Source: Sphaerochaeta pleomorpha str. Grapes (GTDB lineage: Bacteria > Spirochaetota > Spirochaetia > Sphaerochaetales > Sphaerochaetaceae). Taken from it: a stretch of 64,000 bases of DNA. Both the position numbers and the translations under genes were made by a program. Position 1 is the stretch's first letter. Every line of letters begins with the position of its first letter. The notes under the pieces are model-generated. The model was not told where the DNA came from. It was given only the letters and a program-made list of their open reading frames with translations, and ran no database searches. The stretch lies in contig NC_016633.1 in assembly GCF_000236685.1 (NCBI RefSeq), positions 3,167,815 through 3,231,814 on the forward strand. Reading direction: 5' to 3'. Shown here piece after piece: positions 1 through 8,394 of this stretch.

Positions 1-539
1 CAAGTGATGGCTTTTTTAAAGAGAGGGGCGAGTACTCCCGATCCATAGGACAAGATGAAAAACCAGATAAAAGACATGGAGATTGCCCCTGCTCCGAAAA
101 GATACCTGCCCTGGCCGACAAAGGTAGCACTGATTCCTCCCAGCAGGACCACAGTATCAAGATAGACGTTTGGATTACACAAGGTAATTGCCAGGATTGT
201 CAGGATGACTTGTCTGCGGCTTGTAGGATTGCTTTCGGTTTCTCCCAATTCTTGTTCGGCTTGCAACGCTGAAAACAAACATTTCAGACCATAGATGAAA
301 AGAAAGAGGGCGCCCCCTCCTCCTGCTAGTCGTAACAGTGTGGGAGATTGTTCGATCAGACTGCCCAAACCGGCAACCCCGGCACTAATCAAGAAGGCGT
401 CGCAGAGAGAGCAGATCAGGGCTACGACAAAGCGATGTTGTTTGCGGATCCCTTGTGTAAGTACAAAGGTATTTTGTGCTCCGATTGCTACTATCAAGCT
501 AGCGCCTGTTGTCATTCCGGTAATAAAAGGTATTTCCAT
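1..539 (-). CDS. argO: LysE-family amino-acid exporter, ArgO-like (3' part lies outside the window)
   Basis: The reverse strand from the ATG at 539 down to the window edge is open and encodes about 179 residues of a multi-spanning membrane protein. Near the N-terminus it carries GAQNTFVLTQG and near residue 130 NPNVYLDTVVLLGG, both characteristic of the LysE/ArgO family of basic amino-acid exporters. The stop lies beyond base 1, so the protein is truncated by the window only. The start is uncertain: no clear ribosome site precedes the ATG, and TTG codons lie in frame upstream. It is divergent from an ArgP-like regulator gene 78 bp away, the same arrangement of function as E. coli argO and its activator ArgP. 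Export of arginine or lysine is inferred from family and neighbour. Confidence 0.85.
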   Translation of the reverse strand, partial: MEIPFITGMTTGASLIVAIGAQNTFVLTQGIRKQHRFVVALICSLCDAFLISAGVAGLGSLIEQSPTLLRLAGGGGALFLFIYGLKCLFSALQAEQELGETESNPTSRRQVILTILAITLCNPNVYLDTVVLLGGISATFVGQGRYLFGAGAISMSFIWFFILSYGSGVLAPLFKKAIT

Positions 540-617
540 GCCAGACAGAATAGCCAAAACACAGATATTATTCAAATTAATTATTTAAATATAATATTAA
601 TAATGCTAATATTTTAT
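540..617. promoter_or_regulatory. AT-rich divergent control region between argO and argP
   Basis: This 78-bp gap between two divergently transcribed genes is strongly AT-rich (ATTATTCAAATTAATTATTT and similar). LysR-type regulators normally bind AT-rich sites with a T-N11-A core next to their own and their target promoters, so this is where ArgP would act. I could not fix a single operator or a -35/-10 pair. Confidence 0.4.
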
Positions 618-1535
618 ATGCTTGAATATAGAAACCTCGAAGCCCTTGCAGCTGTAATCGAAGAGCAAGGGTTTGAAAAAGCCGGAGAAGCCTTGCATAT
701 CACGCAATCTGCGGTAACACAGCGCATCAGACAGCTAGAAGAGCTTTCCGGACAAGTATTGGTGTTGCGTACCCATCCCCCGACATTGAGCGATGCCGGA
801 CGAATCATTCTCGAACATTTCAAGAAAGTACGCATATTGGAACAGGAATTCTTGCAACGTTCCAATCTGGCAAGTGCGGGGCAAAAACCTGTATTGGCAC
901 TGGCGGTGAATGCCGATAGCCTTGCTACTTGGTTTTCATCTGTGGCCAGCTTGTATTTTTCCCGGTCCAGTGGCTATCTGGACATTAGATGTACCGATCA
1001 GGATGTCACCCATATTCTCATGACGAGCGGTCAAGTCATGGGGTGTGTCAGTTCCCTGAAAGACCCTTTTCGTGGGTGCAAGACCGATTTTCTGGGGAAG
1101 ATGGAATATCGATTTGTCTCGACTAGGCAATTTGCACAAACCAATTTTCCCCAGGGCATTGACGGGACAACCTTCTCGAATGCACCCAAGTTGAACTACA
1201 ACAAAGATGACCAACTTTTGTTACGTTGGGCATCCCAGTTTTTCGAGAACGCCCATCCGTTCCAAAACAGCCATTTTGTCCCATCTTCCGAGCAATTTCC
1301 AGTGTTGATACAACAGGGGTCCGTTTGCGCTATGTTGCCAGACCATCAATACAACCAGTATAAAGATTTGTATGATTTGGTAGATCTCTCGATGGGGAAG
1401 CCAGTGTCACTGCCTCTTTACTGGCATCGTTGGAATATACCCTCTGAAGAGCTGGATGTCCTTACCGGAATAATCAAAGAGGTTGCTTCTGATAAGTTTT
1501 TCAGTCTGCAAATACATACCTCTTCTGTGCATTGA
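618..1535 (+). CDS. argP: LysR-family transcriptional regulator, ArgP (IciA)-like
   Basis: About 305 residues from the ATG at 618 (MLEYRNLEAL). An upstream in-frame extension to 348 overlaps argO on the other strand and does not look like protein. Residues 1-60 form a LysR winged helix-turn-helix: AAVIEEQGFEKAGEALHITQ followed by SAVTQRIRQLEEL closely resembles E. coli ArgP. The rest is the usual two-lobe effector domain. In E. coli ArgP senses arginine and lysine and activates argO; the divergent LysE-type exporter next door supports the same role here. ATG 603 (MLIFYMLEY) is an alternative start; neither has an obvious Shine-Dalgarno. Confidence 0.85.
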   Translation: MLEYRNLEALAAVIEEQGFEKAGEALHITQSAVTQRIRQLEELSGQVLVLRTHPPTLSDAGRIILEHFKKVRILEQEFLQRSNLASAGQKPVLALAVNADSLATWFSSVASLYFSRSSGYLDIRCTDQDVTHILMTSGQVMGCVSSLKDPFRGCKTDFLGKMEYRFVSTRQFAQTNFPQGIDGTTFSNAPKLNYNKDDQLLLRWASQFFENAHPFQNSHFVPSSEQFPVLIQQGSVCAMLPDHQYNQYKDLYDLVDLSMGKPVSLPLYWHRWNIPSEELDVLTGIIKEVASDKFFSLQIHTSSVH

Positions 1536-1560
1536 ATCCTACTTGAAAAAGAGGGAGTCC

Positions 1561-1911
1561 CTAAGGGCGAAGGATTTTGTCCATGGCTTTCCCCTTGGCC
1601 AATTCATCAATGAGTTTGTCCAGGTACCGGATTTCTTTCATGAGTGGATCTTCGATTTCCTCCACCCGAATACCGCAGATTACCCCTTTGATATTTGCCC
1701 TGGAAGGATTTGGGTGGGGGCTTTCCTTGATGAAAGTCTCAAAGTCTGTTCCCTTTGCCACCTGAGATGCCAATTCTTGTTGGCTGTAACCAAAGAGCCA
1801 GCAAATGATTGCATCCACTTCGGCTTTCGTTCGTCCCTTCTTTTCTGCCTTCGCAATATACAGCGGGTAGACACTTGCAAAGCTCATTGAGAATATTCGA
1901 TGTGATTCCAT
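1561..1911 (-). CDS. DUF2200 family protein
   Basis: A 116-residue soluble protein of the DUF2200 family, recognised from [20 protein letters not shown] near the N-terminus and [20 protein letters not shown] near the C-terminus, both nearly invariant in the family. The start at 1911 has CAGGAG 8-9 bases upstream; the earlier in-frame GTG at 1920 lies inside that ribosome site and is unlikely to be used. Function is not known. It is a single gene, tail to tail with argP. Confidence 0.85.
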   Translation of the reverse strand: MESHRIFSMSFASVYPLYIAKAEKKGRTKAEVDAIICWLFGYSQQELASQVAKGTDFETFIKESPHPNPSRANIKGVICGIRVEEIEDPLMKEIRYLDKLIDELAKGKAMDKILRP

Positions 1912-2044
1912 GGGATACACTCCTGAAAAAGGCTGAAATCTGTGGCAATTTTACGAATAACCTACACTTGTTGTCCAGACTGATGGTTTGATACCACAGG
2001 TTGGTATTTACTGGTTTCTTGCATCCTGCTATTTAGGAATAAGG

Positions 2045-2150
2045 GGGACCTCCCAGAGACAGCGCCCTTGGCATATACAGGCTGATTTGGTTGCAAACCA
2101 AATATCCGCTCCCCGAGGAAAGTCCGTTGCCGGTGCTCTGTAACACTAGC
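2045..2150 (+). ncRNA. RNase P RNA-like fragment (5' domain only, probably a remnant)
   Basis: The 294-bp gap 1912-2205 has no convincing ORF but holds an ordered set of RNase P RNA-like elements. GAGGAAAGTCC at 2115-2125 is the most conserved block of bacterial RNase P RNA (5' strand of P4). It is preceded by a perfect 8-bp hairpin ATTTGGTTGCAAACCAAAT (2085-2103) where P3 would lie, and by AGAGACAGCGCC (2055-2066) resembling the P2 strand. It is followed by GGTGCTCTGTAAC (2132-2144), similar to the conserved GGUGCCAGGUAAC. The remaining ~250 nt of a functional molecule are missing, because a DUF302 gene ends at 2206. A decayed or truncated copy is the best reading; chance similarity remains possible. 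Confidence 0.3.
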
Positions 2151-2205
2151 ATTCAATGAGAAATATCTCTATATTTTCAGCCAATCCCATAGTATGTTAT
2201 ATTTT

Positions 2206-2610
2206 CTAAGCTTTCTTTTTTTGTGCAAGGGCTGTAATCACACGTTGCAACTTTTCTTGGATTTCTTTAGCGATGAAGTGTAGTGCCTCGTTCTCTACCT
2301 CATGCATGGAGCTGACAGGATTAACTACAGCCACCTCTACCATTTCAGGGTTTAGTTCCTGAACGATTACACTGCACGGTAACAACGTACCGATTTTATC
2401 TTCCGCTTCAAGTGCCTTGAGGGCAAAAGGTGGATTGCATGCCCCGAGAATGCGGTAGTTCCGAAAGTCAACGTTAAGCTTTTTTTTCATGGTAGCTTTG
2501 ACATCGATATCGGTGAGCACTCCGAAACCTTCTTTCTTGAGTTCTTCAATCACTGTTCCAATACTCTGTTCAAAGGGTTGCGCAAGGGTTGCCGAGATGT
2601 AATAGCTCAT
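2206..2610 (-). CDS. DUF302 domain protein
   Basis: A 134-residue protein starting MSYYISATL, with AGGAGA 8 bases before the ATG at 2610. An upstream in-frame extension to 2694 lacks a ribosome site. The central part (TVIEELKKEGFGVLTDIDVK, then RILGACNPPFALKALEAEDK and GTLLPCSVIVQE) is the DUF302 fold, which is found alone or fused to cytochromes and periplasmic proteins. There is no signal peptide, so it is probably cytoplasmic. Biochemical role unknown. It stands alone on the minus strand. Confidence 0.85.
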   Translation of the reverse strand: MSYYISATLAQPFEQSIGTVIEELKKEGFGVLTDIDVKATMKKKLNVDFRNYRILGACNPPFALKALEAEDKIGTLLPCSVIVQELNPEMVEVAVVNPVSSMHEVENEALHFIAKEIQEKLQRVITALAQKKKA

Positions 2611-2742
2611 ACCTAATCTCCTATGAAAGATTCTTCTCGATCGATTACCACACTTCATGCATACACCGCATCTTCGTTTTTTTATCCAAGACACAGTCGT
2701 GTGGAAAATTAGATTGCATTACATAGGTAAAAATACTGATGT

Positions 2743-2999
2743 CAGGATGATTTATGTTTCAATTCCGTATTCATTCTCTACGCTCTTTTCCCTCCCGTCA
2801 ATATCGGTATCGTTACTTGGTATTGGTTGGAACAGGATAGGTACCTTTCCTGTCTACAGAATGCTAGTGAAGAATTGCTTATACCATTTTCACTAAAGCA
2901 GAAGATGGAATGAGAAAAGAACTCCAACGGATTACTTTTGCCTACGTACTGGTACAATTGGATCTGAAAGAGCTAAAGGAAAGCTTTCCTGGTTTCTAA
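2743..2999 (+). pseudogene. Decayed reading frame with one frameshift, family unrecognised
   Basis: The 641-bp gap between the DUF302 gene and trxA contains no intact gene. One frame (2743-2913) reads plausible protein, including FILYALFPPVNIGIV and WYWLEQDRYLSC, then stops at 2911-2913. Overlapping that stop, the next frame (2910-2999) continues with RKELQRITFAYVLVQLDLK and ends ELKESFPGF. Together they look like the tail of one protein split by a frameshift, with no start codon in good context. I cannot name a family. The remaining stretch 3000-3251 shows nothing I can identify apart from the trxA ribosome site. Confidence 0.25.
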
Positions 3000-3251
3000 A
3001 ATCTGAGAGTTTACACTTGTGTTTGGTTTTTGGCAGATCAGTTGCAAAATCCATGTGGATTCATACAGTCATAGGTTCTCTCTCAAATTGAGTCGAAGTC
3101 AGAGCCTAGCGAAAAAGAAATTTCTTCTTACTAAAGAAAATGTGGAAATGCAAGATGATCGTGGGCCATAGCTTTGCATTCCCAAGGGGTGGGGTGTCTT
3201 TCTTTTTCCCTGTAATATCGGTACTATGCACTCAGACAAGGAGCAATTTGA

Positions 3252-3572
3252 ATGAGTGAGATTTCGATAACTGAAGAGAATTTTGAAGATGAAGTCCTAA
3301 AATCCGATTTGCCGGTTCTCGTAGATTTTTGGGCAGAATGGTGTGGGCCCTGCAAAATGATTGCACCTGCTGTGGCACAGCTTGCCGAGAAATATAAGGG
3401 AAAGCTAAAAGTAGCCAAAGTGAATGTCGATGAGGCAGGATCGGTTGCCAGCATGTTCAATGTTTCAAGCATTCCTACCCTTATGATTTTCAAGAAGGGT
3501 GAAGTAGTGGCACAGAGAATGGGTGCAGCTTCGCTTTCTGTGTTGGACGGGTTCGTAAGCCAGAACCTCTAA
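3252..3572 (+). CDS. trxA: Thioredoxin
   Basis: A 106-residue thioredoxin of typical length with the active site WCGPCK (C31 and C34) and the conserved cis-proline loop SIPTLMIFKKGE. It reduces disulfides in cytoplasmic proteins such as ribonucleotide reductase and methionine sulfoxide reductase. AAGGAG lies 9 bases before the ATG. It is a single-gene unit closed by a strong intrinsic terminator. Confidence 0.97.
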   Translation: MSEISITEENFEDEVLKSDLPVLVDFWAEWCGPCKMIAPAVAQLAEKYKGKLKVAKVNVDEAGSVASMFNVSSIPTLMIFKKGEVVAQRMGAASLSVLDGFVSQNL

Positions 3573-3602
3573 GAACAAAAAGACAAGATACTCTCTGTAA
3601 AT

Positions 3603-3642
3603 AGGAAAAGGAGGAAATAGCCTCCTTTTCCTGTAGGTTTTT
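3603..3642 (+). terminator. Intrinsic terminator after trxA
   Basis: Perfect 12-bp stem AGGAAAAGGAGG (3603-3614) / CCTCCTTTTCCT (3621-3632) with a 6-nt loop, followed shortly by GTTTTT. It ends the trxA transcript and separates it from the convergent lipoprotein gene. Confidence 0.8.
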
Positions 3643-3682
3643 ACCTAGGGCTACATGCATCATGAATCTGTGCATTGCCGGC

Positions 3683-4645
3683 TCACTCAGCTTTTTCATA
3701 GTGTGCATCCGAATTCCTGGCTCCAAACGTTGCCATTCTTGTTTCTGTGACATACCAATCTTCTAAGGTATTGGTATCCCTTTCCTTTTCCCTGCATACG
3801 CTTCTTGTCGAAGTGCTATAGGTAGAGTCGATAGAGCCACTTGCTAACACAGTATCCCATTGTCCGCATTGGCAGAGGCTTTGAGCACTTTTTTCAAGGT
3901 CTGAGGAACCAAACCCGTTGAAGGTCGTTGTCGTCAGGTTGCCATATAAAACCGCGTCTAGCAGGGGACTGTCGAATTGTGGGGTTTCTGAAACGACAAT
4001 GCAGCCATTGTTCCCGCTGAGTCCTGCCAGGTTCTCTGAACAGAAAGCCTCTTTTACAATTCCTTTCTGAAAAGAAATGACAATAAAGGTTCCCTGTGAA
4101 ACTGTTTTGTCTGGGAGGATGCATCGGTCGGTATAGTTCAACCCGATACCGTTTGCAAGTGTTATCCCTGCAAGGTTGCCTCCCTTGGTAACCAATAATT
4201 CGACTCGGTCTGGGTTGTTTTCAGTCCCCTTGGTAGAAAATTCATTGATCAGCACATGTGCCCTATGAGTGTTTTTCGCCCAGACTTCCGTGGTGAAACG
4301 GCAACTGTTGCCCCTTCTGTCTTCAACTCGTCCTTCTATGGTACAAAAAGTTGCCAAAGCCATTGGATTGCTGAGGGAAACGGTGACATCCTTCCCGTTG
4401 CAAAGATATTGTGTTACTGCTCTCCCGTTGGCATTGAGCATGCAGGTTTTTGCTTCGATCGGTTCATCAAACTGGAAAAAGAGCGTTGACGGGTTTATTG
4501 CAGTTGCACTGAGCAAGACCGGAGGCGTACTATCTTGCATCGAAAATAGATCAGTAATCGTTGGGCTGGCATGGTTGCAACCGCAACCGGTGGCAATGAA
4601 GAGAAAGAGAGCGAGCAAAATGCTGTACATTTTTGAGTGGTGCAT
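3683..4645 (-). CDS. Putative lipoprotein with a lamin-tail-like domain
   Basis: A 320-residue exported protein. The N-terminus MHHSKMYSILLALFLFIATGC is a lipoprotein signal with the lipobox cysteine at residue 21. Residues ~40-125 resemble a bacterial Ig-like domain (PPVLLSATAINPSTLFFQFD), and residues ~130-240 resemble a lamin-tail domain (LINEFSTKGTENNPDRVELL, then GTFIVISFQKG). Such proteins sit on envelope membranes, and LTD domains are often attached to secreted nucleases or surface proteins, but no catalytic domain is visible here. It is divergent from argH with only 93 bp between. Function unknown. Confidence 0.7.
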   Translation of the reverse strand: MHHSKMYSILLALFLFIATGCGCNHASPTITDLFSMQDSTPPVLLSATAINPSTLFFQFDEPIEAKTCMLNANGRAVTQYLCNGKDVTVSLSNPMALATFCTIEGRVEDRRGNSCRFTTEVWAKNTHRAHVLINEFSTKGTENNPDRVELLVTKGGNLAGITLANGIGLNYTDRCILPDKTVSQGTFIVISFQKGIVKEAFCSENLAGLSGNNGCIVVSETPQFDSPLLDAVLYGNLTTTTFNGFGSSDLEKSAQSLCQCGQWDTVLASGSIDSTYSTSTRSVCREKERDTNTLEDWYVTETRMATFGARNSDAHYEKAE

Positions 4646-4738
4646 ACCTTTTCTTGATGCAGAATATGGGTAATTGCTTCAATTGACAGGATGCAAAGAA
4701 AAAAACTAGACTTCACCCAACGTTGGAGGGGTATTTGT

Positions 4739-6112
4739 ATGGCCAAACTATGGCAGAAAGACTATTCACTCGATTCCTTGATGGAAGAATTTACCGTAAG
4801 TAACGACTATATTCTCGACCAGGAACTGGTAATTTCCGATTGCCTTGCTTCCATTGCCCATGCAAGGGGCCTTGCTGATATCGGCATCCTCAGTGAAGAA
4901 GAGCTCGATTCGCTGGAGCAAGGACTGAGTGAAATCATCACACTTAGGCAGAAAGGGGAGTTTTCCATTACCCCCCAGGACGAGGATTGCCATACGGCTA
5001 TCGAAGGGTATTTGACCAACAAGATCGGTGAAGCCGGGAAGAAAATCCATACCGGGCGTAGTCGAAACGACCAGGTCCAGACAGCATTGCGAATCTGGAT
5101 GAGGGAGTTTTCGATCAGGCTCTGTCGTGAAACCGGTCTGTTTGCCCAGGCCTTGCTCGACTTTGCCAAGAAATATGAATTCGTACCAATGCCCGGACGG
5201 ACCCATATGCAGATTGCCATGCCTTCTTCGGTCGGTCTTTGGGCTGCTGCGTTTGCCGAGGAATTCTATGACGAAGGGCAACGGCTCATGCAGCTTTCCT
5301 GGACCCTTGACCAGAGTCCTTTGGGTTCTGCAGCCTCTTATGGTGTCCCGCTTCCCTTGGACAGAACCTATACCGCAAACCAAATGGGTTTTACCAGGGT
5401 CCAGAACAATGTCCTCTATGCAAATAACAGCAGGGGTAAGTTCGAGGCTATGGTGCTCGACTGTTGCGATTATATTGCCTTGACTGCAAGCAAGCTTGCC
5501 CAGGATCTTATTCTGTTTACCCTGCCTGAGTTTGGGTATTTTTCCCTTCCCCCGCAATTATGTACTGGGTCGTCGATCATGCCCCAGAAAAAGAATCCCG
5601 ATGGCCTGGAGTTGGCCAGAAGCCGGTCTTCGGTTGTCTCTTCCTGTGCATCACGGGTGAAATCGATTATCAGGAGTCTTCCTTCAGGATATAACCGGGA
5701 TTTCCAGGATACCAAGGAACCCCTGATGCAAGGTACCAAGGCTACCTGGCAATTGGTCCAGATTATGAAACGGATGCTTGAAGGCCTTGAGGTGCATGAA
5801 GATAGGCTTACCTCTGCCTGTGTTCCCGAATTGTATGCCACAGACGTCGTGTTGCAGAAGGTTTTGAAGGGGGGGAACTTCAGGGATACCTATAAGGATA
5901 TCGGTCTTCATCTCAAGGATGTACAGGCAATGGACCCCGTACAGACGATCCAGAATAGAACCAGCCTTGGTACGACCGGCAACCTGGGGTTGGAAGAAGA
6001 TGACTTGTTTGTAAGGCTTATGATTGAAGGATGTGATGAGGTTTTAGAATCATACACCGCTGCCTATGAAAACCTCTGTGACCTTGAGGGAGTCCAAGCC
6101 GTTCTGTATTAG
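4739..6112 (+). CDS. argH: Argininosuccinate lyase
   Basis: A 457-residue enzyme that splits argininosuccinate into arginine and fumarate, the last step of arginine synthesis. The fumarase/aspartase signature GSSIMPQKKNPD is at residues 277-288, and TGRSRNDQVQTA near residue 105 is a substrate-binding segment. The start at 4739 has GGAGGGG 8-9 bases upstream; an in-frame ATG at 4691 lacks one and adds a non-conserved tail. No argG or other arg biosynthetic gene lies nearby, so this is a stand-alone gene. It ends at a bidirectional terminator. Confidence 0.96.
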   Translation: MAKLWQKDYSLDSLMEEFTVSNDYILDQELVISDCLASIAHARGLADIGILSEEELDSLEQGLSEIITLRQKGEFSITPQDEDCHTAIEGYLTNKIGEAGKKIHTGRSRNDQVQTALRIWMREFSIRLCRETGLFAQALLDFAKKYEFVPMPGRTHMQIAMPSSVGLWAAAFAEEFYDEGQRLMQLSWTLDQSPLGSAASYGVPLPLDRTYTANQMGFTRVQNNVLYANNSRGKFEAMVLDCCDYIALTASKLAQDLILFTLPEFGYFSLPPQLCTGSSIMPQKKNPDGLELARSRSSVVSSCASRVKSIIRSLPSGYNRDFQDTKEPLMQGTKATWQLVQIMKRMLEGLEVHEDRLTSACVPELYATDVVLQKVLKGGNFRDTYKDIGLHLKDVQAMDPVQTIQNRTSLGTTGNLGLEEDDLFVRLMIEGCDEVLESYTAAYENLCDLEGVQAVLY

Positions 6113-6130
6113 GGGTACCGGTGCCTTGCT

Positions 6131-6214
6131 ATGAAACCTTTGCGGTTTCATGCCAAAAGTTCAGAATACAAGCACAGAAAAAAACCTTGCAGTCCTTAGA
6201 TTGCAAGGTTTTTT
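6131..6214. terminator. Hairpin plus bidirectional intrinsic terminator between argH and the Na/Pi transporter
   Basis: Two elements. ATGAAACC (6131-6138) / GGTTTCAT (6144-6151) is a perfect 8-bp hairpin. Downstream, AACCTTGCA (6183-6191) / TGCAAGGTT (6202-6210) is a 9-bp stem flanked by an A-run on the left and a T-run on the right, so it can stop transcription from both directions between the convergent genes. Confidence 0.8.
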
Positions 6215-6239
6215 AATGATTTGCCTACGGCTTTATGGC

Positions 6240-7196
6240 CTAGACAAGGTGACTTGTGGTATTTCCTGAACGTTTCTGCAAGACAGGAGTGTGTTTCACT
6301 GCTTGGTGATACGTCTCTGCGATATTGGTACAGTAGTCACCGATATGCTCAAGGTGCCTGATCTTCTCAAGGATCAGCAACTCAATGCGTACATCGGCAT
6401 TCCCGCTGGTAAGGCGTTCCTGAACCATGTCGCTGAGGTGGTTCCTCCAGGTATTGATCTGTTCCTCGAACTCGTTGGCCTTCTGCATTTCGGCCTTTGT
6501 AAGGGTCCTGTCCATGCGGTCGCGGATATAATCGAGGAATTCCTGGACGAGCAGTTCATATTGGTTCAGGTCACTGGCGATGGAAAGTTCGAATGTCCAA
6601 CCTTGCTGGTATCGTCGTTGGCTGAGCATAGCCAGGTTGTAACAGCTGTCGGTTACCGATTCCAGTTCATCCATAACACGGATCAAACAGTTGAGCGTCG
6701 AGGCATTCGTAGGAGTCTGGGAATCTTGCAAAAGGTGGACGCAGAAATTGGAAAGCTGTTCCTGCATCTGGTCTGCATATTCCTCATCTTTTTTCATTGC
6801 CAGTACCTCGGCTTCCATGTTCACTTCCTTGTTGTTGAACATATTGCGGTAACGGCTGAGCATATTGCAGGCAAGGTTTGCCATCTTGCGAATCTCATCC
6901 CTGATAGTTAGCAGATACAACTCAGGGCTATCGATGAACGTACCACCGATGTAGGTAAAGTGGTAGGTCCCTTCATCGTATTCGGCTTTTGCCGGAACGA
7001 GTTTTTCAATAAGTTTTGCAAACTGTCGGACAAAGGGGAAAAACACAATTGTGTTGATAACATTGAAAAAGGTATGGAACATGGCCAGAAAGAGCGGTAA
7101 TTCTTTGGAGAGTGCAGTCCCTGTCATGGAGAAAATATCTCCTGGGGTTATAAGGTTGACAATATGAAGCAGTGGTTTGAAAAAGACTACTGCCAA
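6240..7196 (-). pseudogene. Na/Pi cotransporter, C-terminal part (last membrane segments and PhoU-like domain), out of frame
   Basis: A frame of 318 codons holding the second half of an NptA/PNaS-family sodium-phosphate cotransporter. It has membrane segments around LFLAMFHTFFNVINTIVFFP, then a long helical PhoU-like cytoplasmic domain (DEIRKMANLACNMLSRYRNM ... EKIRHLEHIGDYCTNIAE). It is displaced from the first half (7187-7996) by a 14-bp tandem duplication. Removing one unit joins the halves seamlessly (SLLAVVFFKPLLHIV) into about 580 residues, the family's normal length. No proper start precedes this half apart from a TTG inside the repeat. Either the gene is inactive or frame is restored by slippage. 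Confidence 0.85.
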
Positions 7197-7218
7197 AAGA
7201 CTACTGCCAAAAGACTAC
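7181..7218. repeat. 14-bp tandem repeat (2.7 copies) that breaks the Na/Pi cotransporter frame
   Basis: AAAAGACTACTGCC occurs at 7181-7194 and 7195-7208, and a partial third copy AAAAGACTAC at 7209-7218. Because 14 is not a multiple of three, gain of one unit shifts the frame. With 1.7 copies (or 4.7) the cotransporter would be continuous. The repeat therefore has the form of a slipped-strand mutation or a contingency switch. Confidence 0.9.
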
Positions 7219-7996
7219 CGGTGACATTGAACATGATATGGGCCCAGGCTGCCCGCTTAGCCGTCGTACTTGTTCCGATCGAGGCAAGATATGCGGTAAT
7301 GGTGGTACCAATGTTCGATCCTAAGATCAAGGCCGCGGAGGCAGATACCCCAAGCCATCCATTGAAGGCCATGGTAAGGGTCATGGCCATAGCGGCTGAA
7401 GAAGACTGAACGACAACCGTAACGACTGTCCCTATCAAGAGACACGTCAAGACCATGAGAATGGAGTCGCCATTGAATTTTTCAAGGAAGGAAAGAACCC
7501 CGACATTGCCGGTAATGTCGGGCATTGCGTGTTGCATTGAATTCAATCCAAGGAAAAGAAGTCCGAACCCCAATAAAATATCTGCGATTTCCCTGGTTTT
7601 GTTTTTCTTGGAGAACATCATCGGTGCAGCAAAGGCAATTGCCACCAAGGCAAGCGCTGAAATATCGAGTTTAAAACCGAGAATTGCGACGAGCCAGCCT
7701 GTGAAGGTGGTTCCTATATTGGCCCCGAGGATAACCCCGATTGCCTGGATGAGATCCATCAGCCCTGCATTCACAAAGCTGACTACCATGACTGTGGTAG
7801 CCGAGGAGCTTTGTATGAGCATTGTGATGAGGATACCGGTCATTACGGAAATCAACCGGTTTTTTGTCATAAGCCTTAGGATGGCTTTCATCTTGTCCCC
7901 AGCGGATTTCTGGAGTCCTTCACTTAGTAGTTTTATGCCATAGAGGAATAAGCCTAAGCTACCTATAATCTGGAAAATACTCATTATTGCTTTCAT
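7187..7996 (-). pseudogene. Na/Pi cotransporter, N-terminal transport domain, truncated by frameshift
   Basis: 269 codons encoding the transport core of an NptA/PNaS-family sodium-dependent phosphate transporter. Two inverted QSSSA repeats are visible (IQSSSATTVMVVSFVNAG near residue 60 and VQSSSAAMAMTLTMAF near residue 200), each followed by GANIGTT / GSNIGTT, which form the substrate pathway. The frame ends ...LAVVFWQ at the 14-bp repeat instead of continuing into the PhoU-like half. If translated as it stands it would be a membrane protein lacking the last helices and the regulatory domain. The start MKAIMSIFQ at 7996 is ordinary; a second ATG follows at codon 5. Confidence 0.85.
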
Positions 7997-8131
7997 ATCA
8001 GGAAAAAGGTAACAAGTTTACGGCATGTTGGTAAAGGGCTTGCGAAATCAAAAAACTGTTGAAAAATAGTGTTTTTACGGGCATCCGGTTTTGCTGAAAG
8101 CGGCATTTGCTTCCCGAGAAATTGCTAAAAA

Positions 8132-8140
8132 TGTTATAAT
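8132..8140 (+). promoter_or_regulatory. Possible extended -10 promoter for the ABC/two-component operon, within a 398-bp gap
   Basis: The gap 7997-8394 has no gene. TGTTATAAT at 8132-8140 is a full extended -10 element (TG-N-TATAAT) pointing at the downstream operon, without a recognisable -35. Long A-runs follow (8205-8225). No riboswitch or operator is recognised in the rest of the gap. Confidence 0.35.
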
Positions 8141-8394
8141 TGTATCAAATATATGCAAATATTTCGTGTGATGGCTTTTACTCTGAGCGACACCTTCGTG
8201 AGTATGAAAAAAAATAAAAAAAATTATTTCAAGGAAGAAAGTGTCTTATTGGTTCAGATTGTCTGCTTTTCTACCTATTCTAACAAATTGTTATTTCTGT
8301 TAATGGCCCTTATATTCATATGATTGAAAAACTTCTGTATATTGAAGTGGAGAAAGGACCGAGTCTGCAGCTGGTTTTTTTGAAGGAGCATAAA

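Noticed and set aside
348-617. N-terminal extension of the argP frame
   Set aside because: It overlaps the divergent argO coding sequence and reads as non-protein-like sequence; the conserved LysR domain begins at 618.
2657-2896. 79-codon plus-strand frame upstream of trxA
   Set aside because: Begins inside the DUF302 control region without a ribosome site; a different frame in the same stretch looks more protein-like and is itself decayed.
4766-5557. 263-codon minus-strand frame inside argH
   Set aside because: Lies wholly within a clear, conserved enzyme gene and has no ribosome site or family resemblance.
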